From Mycobacterium colombiense (GTDB taxonomy: Bacteria > Actinomycetota > Actinomycetes > Mycobacteriales > Mycobacteriaceae), in assembly GCF_003284935.1 (NCBI RefSeq), contig NZ_QMEV01000018.1:1-64000 (forward strand): 64,000 bases of DNA. Reading direction: 5' to 3'. Of this stretch, positions 54,198-63,929 are shown piece by piece. The notes under the pieces were generated by a model. It was given only the letters and a program-made list of their open reading frames with translations, was not told the DNA's origin and did not search any database. The position numbers and the translations under genes are program-made. The stretch's first letter is position 1. The number at the start of each line of letters is the position of its first letter.

Positions 54198-55613
54198 GTG
54201 CTGCTGGCGTCCCTGGATCCCTCCTCCCTGACCGCCACCGATATCGGCGACGCGGTGCGCATCGACGGCGCCGTGCTCAGCCGCAGCGACCTGGTCGGCG
54301 CCGCCACCTCGGTGGCCGAACGGGTCGGCGGCGCGGGCCGCGTCGCCATCCTGGCCGCCCCGACCGCCGCGACGGTGCTCGCGGTCACCGGCTGCCTGAT
54401 CGCCGGGGTGCCCTTCGTCCCGGTGCCCGCCGACGTCGGCGCGGCCGAGCGCCGGCACATGCTCACCGACTCCGGCGTGCGGGCCTGGCTGGGCCCGGCG
54501 CCCGACCAGCCCGAGGGGCTGCCGCACATCCCGGTGCGCCTGCACGCCCGGTCCTGGCACCGCTACGCCGAGCCGTCACCCGACGCCACCGCGATGATCA
54601 TCTACACCTCGGGGACGACCGGGCTGCCCAAGGGCGTCGTGCTGAGCCGGCGCGCGATCGCCGCCGACCTCGACGCCCTGGCGGAAGCCTGGCAGTGGAC
54701 CGCCGACGACGTCCTGGTGCACGGCCTGCCGCTGTTTCACGTGCACGGGCTGGTGCTGGGGCTGCTCGGGTCGCTGCGGATCGGGAATCGCTTCATCCAC
54801 ACCGGCAAGCCGACACCGGCGGGCTACGCCCAAGCCGGCACCGACCACGGCGGCACGCTGTACTTCGGGGTGCCCACCGTGTGGTCGCGGGTGGGGACCG
54901 ACGAGGCGGCCGCCCGAGCGCTGCGGCCGGCGCGGCTACTGGTGTCCGGAAGCGCGCCCCTGCCGGTTCCGGTGTTCGACCGGCTGGCCGAACTCACCGG
55001 CCACCAGCCCATCGAACGCTACGGCGCCTCGGAATCGCTGATCACGCTGTCCACCCGCGCCGACGGCGAGCGGCGCCCCGGCTGGGTGGGACTGCCGCTG
55101 GCCGGTGTGCAGACCCGGGTGCTCGACGACGACGGCGGGCTGGTGCCGCACGACGGGGAGACCGTCGGCAAGCTGCACGTGCGCGGGCCGATGATGTTCG
55201 ACGGCTACCTCAACCGCCCGGACGCGACCGCCGAGGCCTTCGACGCCGACGGCTGGTATCGCACCGGCGACGTCGCGGTGATCGACGCCGACGGGATGCA
55301 CCGCATCGTCGGGCGCGAATCGGTCGACCTGATCAAGTCCGGCGGCTACCGCATCGGCGCGGGTGAGATCGAGACGGTGCTGCTCGGGCATCCGGGCGTC
55401 CACGAGGCGGCGGTCGTCGGGATGCCCGACGCGGACCTGGGCCAGCGCATCGTCGCGTTCGTCGTCGGATCGGCGTCCGGCGACGAGCTGATCGACCATG
55501 TCGCCCAGCAACTTTCGGTGCACAAGCGCCCCCGCGAGGTGCGCATCGTGGACGCCCTGCCCCGCAACGCCATGGGCAAGGTCCTCAAAAAACAGCTGCT
55601 GACCGACGGCTGA
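54198..55613 (+). CDS. fadD36: Acyl-CoA synthetase FadD36
   Basis: 471 residues from a GTG (MLLASLDPSS). ANL-superfamily enzyme; P-loop MIIYTSGTTGLPKG near residues 132-145, YGASESL, WYRTGD and GRESVDLIKSGGYRIGAGEIE, and the catalytic Lys in NAMGKVLKK near the C-terminus. It joins an acid to CoA; a medium or short-chain substrate is likely from the small size. Same place and length as Rv1193 of M. tuberculosis. Confidence 0.88.
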   Translation: MLLASLDPSSLTATDIGDAVRIDGAVLSRSDLVGAATSVAERVGGAGRVAILAAPTAATVLAVTGCLIAGVPFVPVPADVGAAERRHMLTDSGVRAWLGPAPDQPEGLPHIPVRLHARSWHRYAEPSPDATAMIIYTSGTTGLPKGVVLSRRAIAADLDALAEAWQWTADDVLVHGLPLFHVHGLVLGLLGSLRIGNRFIHTGKPTPAGYAQAGTDHGGTLYFGVPTVWSRVGTDEAAARALRPARLLVSGSAPLPVPVFDRLAELTGHQPIERYGASESLITLSTRADGERRPGWVGLPLAGVQTRVLDDDGGLVPHDGETVGKLHVRGPMMFDGYLNRPDATAEAFDADGWYRTGDVAVIDADGMHRIVGRESVDLIKSGGYRIGAGEIETVLLGHPGVHEAAVVGMPDADLGQRIVAFVVGSASGDELIDHVAQQLSVHKRPREVRIVDALPRNAMGKVLKKQLLTDG

Positions 55614-55756
55614 GCGCCCGCTCAGCCGACTGGGCGCCCGATCGGCCGGGCGCCAAGACACGCAGCAAGTTGCCAGCTTCGGCGCCGGGCGTCGTCGCGA
55701 AGCGTCACCTACCGTCGTATCCGTGTATCGATGCAACCGCACGGTGAGCGGCCGGC

Positions 55757-57106
55757 ATGGGTGAGCCCACCCGGCCCGTGGTCACCGCCGCCGCGCCCGC
55801 TCCTACCCCCATGCGCCGCATCGCGGTCGCCTGCCTGGTGGGCTCGGCGATCGAGTTCTACGACTTTCTGATCTACGGGACCGCGGCGGCGCTGGTGTTC
55901 CCCGCGGTGTTCTTCCCGGGCCTCGGTCCGACCGTGGCCACCATCGCCTCGATGGCGACGTTCGCGACGGCGTTCCTGTCCCGGCCGTTGGGGGCCGCCG
56001 TCTTCGGGTACTTCGGCGACCGGCTGGGCCGGAAGAAGACGCTGGTGGCCACCCTGCTCATCATGGGCGCCTCGACCGTCAGCGTGGGCCTGGTGCCCAG
56101 CACGGCGTCGATCGGGATCGCCGCGCCCCTGATCCTGGTCGTCCTGCGGCTGTTTCAAGGGTTCGCCGTCGGCGGCGAATGGGCCGGATCCGTCCTGCTG
56201 AGCGCCGAATACGCGCCCGCGGGCAGGCGCGGCTGGTACGGCATGTTCACCTCGCTGGGCGGTGGGACGGCGGGGATTCTGGCCAGCCTGACCTTTCTCG
56301 CGGTCAGCCTCACCATGGGCGAGAGCAGCCCCGCGTTCATGCAGTGGGGATGGCGGGTGCCGTTCCTGATCAGCAGCGGGCTGATCGGCATCGCCCTCTA
56401 CGTGCGGTTGAACATCGACGAGACCCCGCTGTTCGTGGAGGAGAAGGCCCGCAACCTGGTGCCCAAAGCGCCGCTGGCCGAGCTGGTCCGGTTGCAGCGG
56501 CGCGAGATCGTGCTCGTCGCCGGCTGCTTCCTGGGCGGCATGGGGTTGGTCTACCTGGGCAACACGTTTCTGGTCATGTACGCCCACTCGCAATTGGGGT
56601 ACTCGCGCAGCTTCATCTGGGCGGTCGGCGCGCTGGCCGGGCTGACGAGCATCGCGTTCGTGTCGTTCGGCGCCTGGCTGTCCGATCGGGTCGGGCGCCG
56701 CCGCGTGATGCTGTGCGGGCTGGCCGCGTGTCTGCCGTGGTCGTTCGTCGTCATCCCGTTGATGGATACCGGCAACCCCGTCATGTACGTGGTGGCCGTC
56801 CTGGGCTCGTTCGCCTGCGCGGCGGTGACCAATGGCCCCACCGGGGCGTTCGTTCCCGAACTGTTCGCCACGCGCTACCGGTACAGCGGCGCCGCCGTGG
56901 CGATGAACCTGGCCGGCATCCTCGGCGCGGCCGTGCCACCGCTGCTGGCGGGCACCCTGCTGGCGACCTACGGCAGCTGGGCGATCGGGCTCATGATGGC
57001 GACCCTGGTGGTGGCCAGTTTCGTGTCCGTCTACCTGCTGCCCGAAACCAAGGGAACCGCGCTGCGCGCCGTTCCGGCCGCCGAGAAGGTTTCCGCCGAC
57101 TTGTAG
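55757..57106 (+). CDS. MFS transporter, metabolite:H+ symporter (MHS) family (Rv1200-like)
   Basis: 449 residues, twelve membrane segments. Family features: GSAIEFYDFLIYGTAAAL in the first segment, the loop GDRLGRKKTL between segments 2 and 3, and FQGFAVGGEWAGSVLL near residue 140. MHS proteins bring in organic acids or osmolytes with protons; the substrate here is unknown. In M. tuberculosis a PE/PPE-esx block and an insertion element separate this gene from fadD36; here the gap is 143 bp. Confidence 0.87.
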   Translation: MGEPTRPVVTAAAPAPTPMRRIAVACLVGSAIEFYDFLIYGTAAALVFPAVFFPGLGPTVATIASMATFATAFLSRPLGAAVFGYFGDRLGRKKTLVATLLIMGASTVSVGLVPSTASIGIAAPLILVVLRLFQGFAVGGEWAGSVLLSAEYAPAGRRGWYGMFTSLGGGTAGILASLTFLAVSLTMGESSPAFMQWGWRVPFLISSGLIGIALYVRLNIDETPLFVEEKARNLVPKAPLAELVRLQRREIVLVAGCFLGGMGLVYLGNTFLVMYAHSQLGYSRSFIWAVGALAGLTSIAFVSFGAWLSDRVGRRRVMLCGLAACLPWSFVVIPLMDTGNPVMYVVAVLGSFACAAVTNGPTGAFVPELFATRYRYSGAAVAMNLAGILGAAVPPLLAGTLLATYGSWAIGLMMATLVVASFVSVYLLPETKGTALRAVPAAEKVSADL

Positions 57107-57115
57107 GTGCGCGCG

Positions 57116-58069
57116 TCAGTTGGCGTGCAGGTCCTCGTTGAGCGCGATGCCTTGACCGCCGCGGGCCACCACTTCGACCGCCCCGCTCACCGAATTGCGG
57201 CGGAACAACAGGTTGTTGCCGCCGGAGAGCTCCAGGGCCTTCATCGTTTTGCCTTCGGGCGTAATGACTTTGGTGCCCGCGGTGACATACAGGCCGGCTT
57301 CGACGACGCAGTCGTCGCCCAAGGAGATGCCCAGGCCCGCATTGGCGCCGAGCAGGCACCGCTTGCCGATCGAGATCACCTCGGTGCCGCCGCCGGACAG
57401 CGTGCCCATGATCGAGGCCCCACCGCCGACGTCGGAGCCGTCGCCCACCACCACGCCCGCGGAGATGCGGCCCTCGACCATCGACGCACCCAGCGTGCCG
57501 GCGTTGTAGTTGACGAAGCCCTCGTGCATCACCGTCGTGCCCGGGGCCAGGTGGGCGCCCAGGCGCACCCGGTCGGCGTCGGCGATGCGCACCCCGGCAG
57601 GCAGGACGTAGTCGACCATGCGGGGGAACTTGTCGACGCCGTAGACGGTCACCGGTCCGTGCCGGCGCAACCGGGCCCGGACCGCCTCGAATCCCTCGAT
57701 GGCGCAAGGCCCGCGGTTAGTCCACACGACATTGGTCAATACCCCGAATAAGCCGCCGGCGTTCAGTCCGTGCGGCGCCACCAGCCGGTGCGAGAGCAGA
57801 TGCAATCGCAGGTAGGCGTCGTAGGCGTCGGCGGCCACGTCGTCCAGCGAGCCGATGACCGTGCGCACGGCAACGGTCTCGGTGCCGCGGTCGTCGTCGC
57901 GTCCGATCAGCGTGGTCAGTTCCGGGGGGATGTCGGACAGGGCCAGCCGCGACGTCCCGCTGGTGCCCGAGTCGGTCAGTTCCGGTGCGGGAAACCACGT
58001 GTCGAGGATCGATCCGTCGGCGGCCAGCGTTGCCAGGCCTATTCCTTCGGCACCTGCTGCTCTTGTCAC
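57116..58069 (-). CDS. dapD: Tetrahydrodipicolinate N-succinyltransferase DapD
   Basis: 317 residues, exactly the length of the M. tuberculosis enzyme, GTG start. It transfers succinyl from succinyl-CoA to tetrahydrodipicolinate in lysine and diaminopimelate synthesis. The left-handed beta-helix is seen as hexapeptide repeats in the C-terminal half ([20 protein letters not shown], then [14 protein letters not shown]). The C-terminus [11 protein letters not shown] is conserved. Divergent from dapE across 45 bp, so the two succinylase-branch genes share a promoter region. Confidence 0.96.
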   Translation of the reverse strand: MTRAAGAEGIGLATLAADGSILDTWFPAPELTDSGTSGTSRLALSDIPPELTTLIGRDDDRGTETVAVRTVIGSLDDVAADAYDAYLRLHLLSHRLVAPHGLNAGGLFGVLTNVVWTNRGPCAIEGFEAVRARLRRHGPVTVYGVDKFPRMVDYVLPAGVRIADADRVRLGAHLAPGTTVMHEGFVNYNAGTLGASMVEGRISAGVVVGDGSDVGGGASIMGTLSGGGTEVISIGKRCLLGANAGLGISLGDDCVVEAGLYVTAGTKVITPEGKTMKALELSGGNNLLFRRNSVSGAVEVVARGGQGIALNEDLHAN

Positions 58070-58114
58070 GGCGGTCAGGTTACTTGCCGCACGGCAGCGG
58101 ATAACCTGGGACCC

Positions 58115-59179
58115 GTGCTGGACTTACCCGGAGATCCGATCGCGCTCACCGCCGCGCTGGTCGACATCCCCAGCGAATCGAGGGACGAAGCGCGGCTGGC
58201 CGACGAGGTCGAGGCCGCGTTGCGGGCCCAGACCTCCGGGTTCGAGATCGTCCGCAACGGCAACGCCGTGCTGGCGCGCACCCACCACCAGCGGCCGTCG
58301 CGGGTGCTGCTCGCCGGGCACCTGGACACCGTGCCGGTGGCCGGAAACCTGCCCAGCCGCCGCGAGGGCGGCGACCTGTACGGCTGCGGCACGGCGGACA
58401 TGAAATCCGGCGACGCGGTTTTCCTGCATCTGGCGGCCACCGTGGCCGACCCGGTGCACGATCTCACGCTGGTGATGTACGACTGCGAGGAAATCGACGC
58501 CGCCGCAAACGGATTGGGCCGCATCGAACGCGAGCTGCCCGAGTGGCTGTCCGCCGATGTCGCCATCCTGGGCGAGCCGACCGGCGGCTACATCGAAGCC
58601 GGCTGCCAGGGCACCCTGCGGGTGGTGGTCAGCGCCACCGGGACCCGCGCCCATTCGGCGCGATCCTGGTTGGGGGACAACGCGATTCACAAGCTGGGCG
58701 CCGTGCTGGAACGGCTGGCCGCCTACGAGGCGCGCAGCGTCGACATCGACGGTTGCGTCTACCGCGAGGGCCTGTCGGCCGTGCGCATCGACGGCGGCGT
58801 GGCCGGCAACGTCATCCCCGACGCGGCCGCGGTGACCGTCAATTTCCGCTTCGCGCCGGACCGTTCGTTGCCCGACGCGCTGCAACACGTGCATGACGTG
58901 TTCGCCGGGCTGGACGTGCGCATCGAACAGACCGACGCGGCGGCCGGTGCGCTGCCCGGGCTGTCCCAACCCGCCGCCAAGGCGCTGGTCGAGGCGGCCG
59001 GCGGCAACGTCCGCGCCAAGTACGGCTGGACGGACGTGGCACGGTTCGCGGCCGTGGGCATACCGGCGGTCAACTTCGGGCCCGGCGATCCCAACCTGGC
59101 GCACAAGCGCGACGAGCGGGTCGCGGTCGCCAACATCACCGCCGCGGTGGACGTGCTGAGGGGCTACCTGAGCGGCTAG
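58115..59179 (+). CDS. dapE: Succinyl-diaminopimelate desuccinylase DapE
   Basis: 354 residues from the GTG at 58115. M20 dizinc peptidase family: His in LAGHLDTVP, bridging Asp in GTADMKSGD, catalytic Glu-Glu in YDCEEID, and His in the last block NLAHKRDE. It removes succinate from N-succinyl-LL-DAP, giving LL-DAP for lysine and the cell wall. The length equals that of M. tuberculosis DapE. Its stop codon overlaps that of the convergent AAA protein. Confidence 0.95.
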   Translation: MLDLPGDPIALTAALVDIPSESRDEARLADEVEAALRAQTSGFEIVRNGNAVLARTHHQRPSRVLLAGHLDTVPVAGNLPSRREGGDLYGCGTADMKSGDAVFLHLAATVADPVHDLTLVMYDCEEIDAAANGLGRIERELPEWLSADVAILGEPTGGYIEAGCQGTLRVVVSATGTRAHSARSWLGDNAIHKLGAVLERLAAYEARSVDIDGCVYREGLSAVRIDGGVAGNVIPDAAAVTVNFRFAPDRSLPDALQHVHDVFAGLDVRIEQTDAAAGALPGLSQPAAKALVEAAGGNVRAKYGWTDVARFAAVGIPAVNFGPGDPNLAHKRDERVAVANITAAVDVLRGYLSG

Positions 59180-61302
59180 GCCTTACCGCCGCCACACCGT
59201 TGCGCCTGGGCGGCCGCGTCGGCGGCCGCCGCGTGCATGCCGATCGACGTCAACTCGTCCGACACCGCCCGCAGCCCGGCGCCATCGCCGGCGGCCAGCG
59301 CGCGGGCGTGGGACAGCGCGAGCCTGCCTGCGACGCAGTCGATCTCGTCGCATAGCCGGCCCAGGGGATCGGCGGCCCGGACGTCGCCCAGCCGCACCGC
59401 CTCGTGCCAGACCCGCAACGCCACCCCCCGCTGCCCGCCGCGTTCGGCCAACCGGGCGGCGTCGCGCGCGGCGGCCACCGCGCCATGCGTGTCCCGCACC
59501 AGGGCCAGCCGCCACGCTCGCGCCACCCCGAGCTCGGGCGCGAACAGTGCGGACTTGGTGCCGTGGCGGGATTCGGCCCGGCTCAACGCCTTTGCCGCCG
59601 CGGCGGTATCGCCCCGCTGGGCCAGCGCGGTGGCCAGCAGTGTCAGTGACAACGGACCCCACGAATAACCGGTGCGCTGTAAGGTGGCGGCAGCCGGACC
59701 CAATAGCTCTGCCGCGGAAGCGAATTCACCACCGGCGATCAGCACGTGCGCCAGCAGCACCTCACCGATCGCGCGACCCGGCTGCTGCAGCTCGGCGAAA
59801 TCGGTGAACTGCTGCGCGAGCTGGCGCGCCTGGTCGGGCCGGCCCGCCATCAACAGCGCGGTGGTCTGCCCCAGGCCGATGGTGAAGCGCAGCAGCCCGG
59901 GATGTTCGGCGCCCAGGGCCCGCTGCGCCAGCGGCTCGACATCATCGAATCGGCCCTCGCGCGCCGAGCACAATGCGGCCGCACTGGCCGCCCAGGCCAC
60001 CGCCTGGTCGTCGGCCGCCGGCGACGCGAGGACGTCGCCGGCGACCTTCACCGCGTGACCGACGTTGCCGGCGTTCATCGCGAACGTCGCGCTCAGCGCG
60101 TCCAGGGTGGTGCGCAGGCCGGTATCGGTGACCCGGTTGCGCACCGTTCGCAGGAACGCGGTGGCGCGCTCCGGTTCGCTCAGCATCCAGAATTGGTTCG
60201 CCGCCCGCAGCAGCGCCCAATCCATCAGCGCCGCTTCGGTCAGCGCGCTGGAGTCGACATCGGCCAGCACCGCGTCCGCCTCGCGGCCGCGGCCCTGCCA
60301 CGCCAGGGCGTGCGCCAGCGCGAGCCGCGCCGCCAGCCCGCCGGACCGCTGCAGCGCCGACCGGGCCAACCGCTCACCCAGCGCCAGGTCGCCCAGCCGC
60401 AGCGCCTGCTGCGCGGCGGCGGAGACGTCGGCGGTCCGCGGCAAAGTATCGCTGTCCAGCGCCAGCGACACCAGCCGCAACCGGTCGCTGAGGTGGTCGG
60501 ACGGCCGCCGCTCCAGCAGCGTGACCAGGTCGGTGCGTCGATGCCGGGCGTCGTCGGGATCCAGCGCGGCCCGCGTCCGCTCGGCGAACAGCGGATGGGC
60601 GGTGTAGACCACCGGATCGTCGGAGGAACCGCCGCGCGCCCGGGTCTCGGCCGCGCCCCACGCCACCGCGTCGGCCACCGCGCCGTCACCGGCGAGCGCG
60701 GTCAGATCGGCGACCGACAGCGGCTCGGCGACGGCCAGATACTCCAGCACCGACCGCGCCCCGGTGGGCAGCTCGGCGAGGAACGCGTCGATCTCCGCCG
60801 GGGTGGTCGCCCCACCCGGCGGCGCGATGTCGATCCGGGTGAGCAGGTCGTCGCCCCACAGCGCCGCGACCGCCTCGGGAGCGGAATCGGCGCGGGCGGT
60901 GACGATGAGAAGTCCGGCGCCGTCCCGCGCCAGCTGGTACACCAGCGTGGCCGACAACACGTCCAGGTGGTGGGCGTCGTCGACCACGAGCAGCAGGTCG
61001 TCACCGCCCAGCGACGCCCGGGCGGCCCGCAGCAGCGCGGCCGGCTTGCCGAGATCGGCGATCTCCACCAGGTGGCTGAACGCCCCGAACGGAACCGCGC
61101 GTTCGGTCGGGGTGCCGGTCACCCAGCGGAGGAGCGTGGCGGGATTGCGCTCGGCAAAACGCTCGGCGGCCACCCGGGCCAGCGTGGATTTGCCGACGCC
61201 GTCGGGCCCCACCACCACCGCTCCGCGCGCCCCGCCGGCCAACGCCGCATCGAGCCGCTCGGCGGCCGTCGCATGTCGGGGGACGTTCCATCGAATCGGC
61301 AC
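59176..61302 (-). CDS. Large P-loop ATPase related to LuxR-type (LAL) regulators, HTH missing (Rv1204c-like)
   Basis: 708 residues, GTG start. AAA/STAND-type ATPase: Walker [10 protein letters not shown] at residues 32-40 and Walker [10 protein letters not shown] near 104-112, followed by a winged region and many tetratricopeptide-like helical pairs (about 280-690). LAL regulators normally end in a LuxR helix-turn-helix of about 65 residues. This one stops right after the helical part ([13 protein letters not shown]), so no DNA-binding domain is seen. M. tuberculosis Rv1204c sits at the same spot. Function unknown. Confidence 0.78.
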   Translation of the reverse strand: MPIRWNVPRHATAAERLDAALAGGARGAVVVGPDGVGKSTLARVAAERFAERNPATLLRWVTGTPTERAVPFGAFSHLVEIADLGKPAALLRAARASLGGDDLLLVVDDAHHLDVLSATLVYQLARDGAGLLIVTARADSAPEAVAALWGDDLLTRIDIAPPGGATTPAEIDAFLAELPTGARSVLEYLAVAEPLSVADLTALAGDGAVADAVAWGAAETRARGGSSDDPVVYTAHPLFAERTRAALDPDDARHRRTDLVTLLERRPSDHLSDRLRLVSLALDSDTLPRTADVSAAAQQALRLGDLALGERLARSALQRSGGLAARLALAHALAWQGRGREADAVLADVDSSALTEAALMDWALLRAANQFWMLSEPERATAFLRTVRNRVTDTGLRTTLDALSATFAMNAGNVGHAVKVAGDVLASPAADDQAVAWAASAAALCSAREGRFDDVEPLAQRALGAEHPGLLRFTIGLGQTTALLMAGRPDQARQLAQQFTDFAELQQPGRAIGEVLLAHVLIAGGEFASAAELLGPAAATLQRTGYSWGPLSLTLLATALAQRGDTAAAAKALSRAESRHGTKSALFAPELGVARAWRLALVRDTHGAVAAARDAARLAERGGQRGVALRVWHEAVRLGDVRAADPLGRLCDEIDCVAGRLALSHARALAAGDGAGLRAVSDELTSIGMHAAAADAAAQAQRCGGGKA

Positions 61303-61390
61303 CGCCGAATTTTATGGCGCGCGACCCGCGCGGCAGGGCGAAAGCCCCACATATGACGGGCTGTAGGCGGTTGGTCTACCTTTGGCGGAT

Positions 61391-61954
61391 ATGCCCGGCG
61401 AACCCGATTCATCAGGCGAGTGGTCGGTCTGCGTGTACTGCGCATCCGGCCCGCAGCACCCCGAATTGCTCGGCGTCGCTACGGAACTCGGCGAGGCGAT
61501 CGCCGAGCGCGGCTGGACGCTGGTGTGGGGCGGCGGCCGGGTCTCGGCGATGGGTGCGGTCGCGACGGCCGCGCGCGCCCGCGGCGGCCGGACCGTCGGC
61601 GTCATCCCCAAGATCCTGATGCGCCGCGAGATCGCCGACGCGGACGCCGACGAGCTGATCGTCAGCAACACCATGCACGAGCGCAAGCAGCTCATGGAAG
61701 ACCGGGCCGACGCGTTCGTCGTCCTACCCGGTGGCATCGGCACCCTCGACGAGTTGCTCGACTCCTGGACGACGGGCTTCCTGGGCCTGCATGACAAACC
61801 CATCGTGCTGCTGGACCCCTTCGGCCACTACGAGGGGCTGTGGACCTGGTTGTGCGGGTTACTGGACAGCGGCTACGTCTCGCAGGTGGCGATGGACCGG
61901 TTGGTGCTGGTCGACAAGGTCAGTGCGGCGCTGGACGCCTGCGCGCCCGCCTGA
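61391..61954 (+). CDS. LOG-family phosphoribohydrolase (Rv1205-like)
   Basis: 187 residues from the ATG at 61391; a TTG three codons earlier is possible. The LOG signature PGGIGTLDE is intact, with SNTMHERKQLMEDRADAF upstream of it. The M. tuberculosis homologue (Rv1205) makes cytokinins by cutting cytokinin nucleotide to base plus ribose 5-phosphate, and its level is linked to proteasome-related nitric oxide sensitivity. Cytosolic. Confidence 0.9.
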   Translation: MPGEPDSSGEWSVCVYCASGPQHPELLGVATELGEAIAERGWTLVWGGGRVSAMGAVATAARARGGRTVGVIPKILMRREIADADADELIVSNTMHERKQLMEDRADAFVVLPGGIGTLDELLDSWTTGFLGLHDKPIVLLDPFGHYEGLWTWLCGLLDSGYVSQVAMDRLVLVDKVSAALDACAPA

Positions 61955-62029
61955 GGCCGCCGCCCGGTTTGCCACCCCTATTAGGCTGTCCGCCGAGCTT
62001 GACTTTGGAAAACGAATCGAGGGGATCAC

Positions 62030-63814
62030 GTGTCCGATCGTGACGGGGGAGCGCGCACGGCGGTCAAACTGACCGACGTCGCATTTCGGGCGCCGGCCGT
62101 GCTGGCCGACCTGCCGGTGATCGTGCGCGGCGCGATGACCGGGCTGCTGGCCCAGCCGGGCTCGAAGAAATCGATCGGCACGGTGTTCGCCGACCGGGCC
62201 GCCCGCTACGGGGACCGGATCTTCCTGCGGTTCGGCGATCAGCAACTGACCTACCGCGACGCCAACGCCGCCGCCAACCGATACGCGGCCGTGCTGGCCG
62301 CGCGCGGTGTCGGCCAGGGCGACGTCGTCGCCATCATGCTGCGCAACTCGCCGCAGACCGTGCTGGCCATGCTGGCCGCGGTCAAGTGCGGCGCGGTGGC
62401 CGGCATGCTCAACTACCACCAGCGCGGCGAGGTGCTCGCGCACAGCCTGGGCCTGCTGGACGCCAAGGTGCTCATCGCCGAGGCCGACCTGGTCAGCGCG
62501 GTCGCCGAGTGCGGCGGCGCGGGCAGCACCGAGACGCTGACCGTCGAGGACCTGGAGCGGTTCGCGGTGAGCGCCCCGGCCACCAACCCGGCGTCGGCGT
62601 CGGCCGTGCATGCCAGGGACACCGCCTTCTACATCTTCACCTCCGGCACAACCGGTTTCCCCAAGGCCAGCGTGATGACGCACCTGCGGTGGCTCAAGGC
62701 GCTCGCGGCGTTCGGCGGCATCGGGTTGCGGCTGAAGAGCTCCGACACCCTCTACTGCTGCCTGCCGCTGTACCACAACAACGCGCTGACGGTGGCGCTG
62801 TCCTCGGTGATCAACTCGGGCGCGACGCTGGCGCTGGGCAAGTCGTTCTCGGCGTCGAAGTTCTGGGACGAGGTGATCGCCAACGAGGCCACGGCGTTCA
62901 TCTACATCGGCGAGGTGTGCCGGTACCTGCTCAACCAGCCGGCCAAGCCCACCGACCGCGCGCACAAGGTGCGGGTGATTGCCGGAAACGGCCTGCGCCC
63001 GGAGATCTGGGACGAGTTCACCAGCCGGTTCGGCATCGCCCGGGTCTGCGAGTTCTACGCCTCCAGCGAAGGCAATGCCGCGTTCATCAACGTCTTCAAC
63101 GTGCCCCGCTCCACCGGCGTCTTCCCCATGCCGCTGGCCTACGTCGAGTACGACCCCGACACCGGCGCCCCGCTGCGCGACGACAACGGGCGGGTGCGCC
63201 GGGTGCCGGCCGGCGAGCCCGGTTTGTTGCTCAGCCCGGTCAACCGGCTGCAGCCCTTCGACGGCTACACCGACCCCGAGTCCAGCGAAAAGAAGTTGGT
63301 GCGCAACGCCTTTCGTGAGGGCGATTGCTGGTTCAACACCGGCGACGTGATGAGCCCGCAGGGGCTGGGTCACGCCGCGTTCGTCGACCGGCTCGGCGAC
63401 ACGTTCCGCTGGAAGGGTGAGAACGTGGCCACCACGCAGGTCGAGGCGGCGCTGTCGTCCGACGGGCACGTCGAGGACTGCACGGTCTTCGGCGTCGAGG
63501 TGCCGCGCACCGGCGGCCGCGCCGGGATGGCCGCGGTCAAGCTGCGCGAGGGCGCCGAGTTCGACGGGAAGTCGCTGGCCCGCGCCGTGTACGAGCAGCT
63601 GCCCGTCTACGCACTGCCGCTGTTCGTGCGGGTGGTGGAGTCGATCGAGCAGACCACCACCTTCAAGAGTCGCAAGGTGGAGCTGCGTGAGCAGGCGTAC
63701 GGCCCCGACGTGAAGGACCCGCTGTACGTGCTGGCCGGGCGCGACGAAGGCTACGTGCCGTACTACGACGAGTACCCCGACGAGGTAGCCGACGGTAAGC
63801 GGCCGAAGGGCTGA
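62030..63814 (+). CDS. fadD6: Long-chain acyl-CoA synthetase FadD6
   Basis: 594 residues from a GTG. ANL superfamily, resembling eukaryotic FATP very-long-chain acyl-CoA synthetases: FYIFTSGTTGFPKAS at about residues 200-214, YASSEGNAAFINVFN, GDTFRWKGENVATTQVE and the tail TTTFKSRKVEL with the catalytic Lys. It activates and helps import fatty acids. Same place and length (597) as Rv1206 of M. tuberculosis. Confidence 0.93.
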   Translation: MSDRDGGARTAVKLTDVAFRAPAVLADLPVIVRGAMTGLLAQPGSKKSIGTVFADRAARYGDRIFLRFGDQQLTYRDANAAANRYAAVLAARGVGQGDVVAIMLRNSPQTVLAMLAAVKCGAVAGMLNYHQRGEVLAHSLGLLDAKVLIAEADLVSAVAECGGAGSTETLTVEDLERFAVSAPATNPASASAVHARDTAFYIFTSGTTGFPKASVMTHLRWLKALAAFGGIGLRLKSSDTLYCCLPLYHNNALTVALSSVINSGATLALGKSFSASKFWDEVIANEATAFIYIGEVCRYLLNQPAKPTDRAHKVRVIAGNGLRPEIWDEFTSRFGIARVCEFYASSEGNAAFINVFNVPRSTGVFPMPLAYVEYDPDTGAPLRDDNGRVRRVPAGEPGLLLSPVNRLQPFDGYTDPESSEKKLVRNAFREGDCWFNTGDVMSPQGLGHAAFVDRLGDTFRWKGENVATTQVEAALSSDGHVEDCTVFGVEVPRTGGRAGMAAVKLREGAEFDGKSLARAVYEQLPVYALPLFVRVVESIEQTTTFKSRKVELREQAYGPDVKDPLYVLAGRDEGYVPYYDEYPDEVADGKRPKG

Positions 63815-63830
63815 GCGTCCCGTTCCCGCC

Positions 63831-63884
63831 GAGTGTGCGCCTAGCCGCACGTTCGGCGTGGAGTGTGCGGCTGGCCGCACACTC
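63831..63884. repeat. Two copies of a 24-bp palindromic repeat
   Basis: GAGTGTGCGGC-TG-GCCGCACACTC at 63861-63884 is perfect, with 11-base arms. A degenerate copy lies at 63831-63854 (GAGTGTGCGCCTAGCCGCAC, then GTTC). They lie 30 bp apart, start to start, between fadD6 and folP2. Palindromes of this kind may be dispersed intergenic repeats or terminators; no T-run follows. Confidence 0.75.
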
Positions 63885-63929
63885 GATCCCCGGGCCGCAT
63901 CCGGCGCGGTGACCGGGCACCATAGACGT

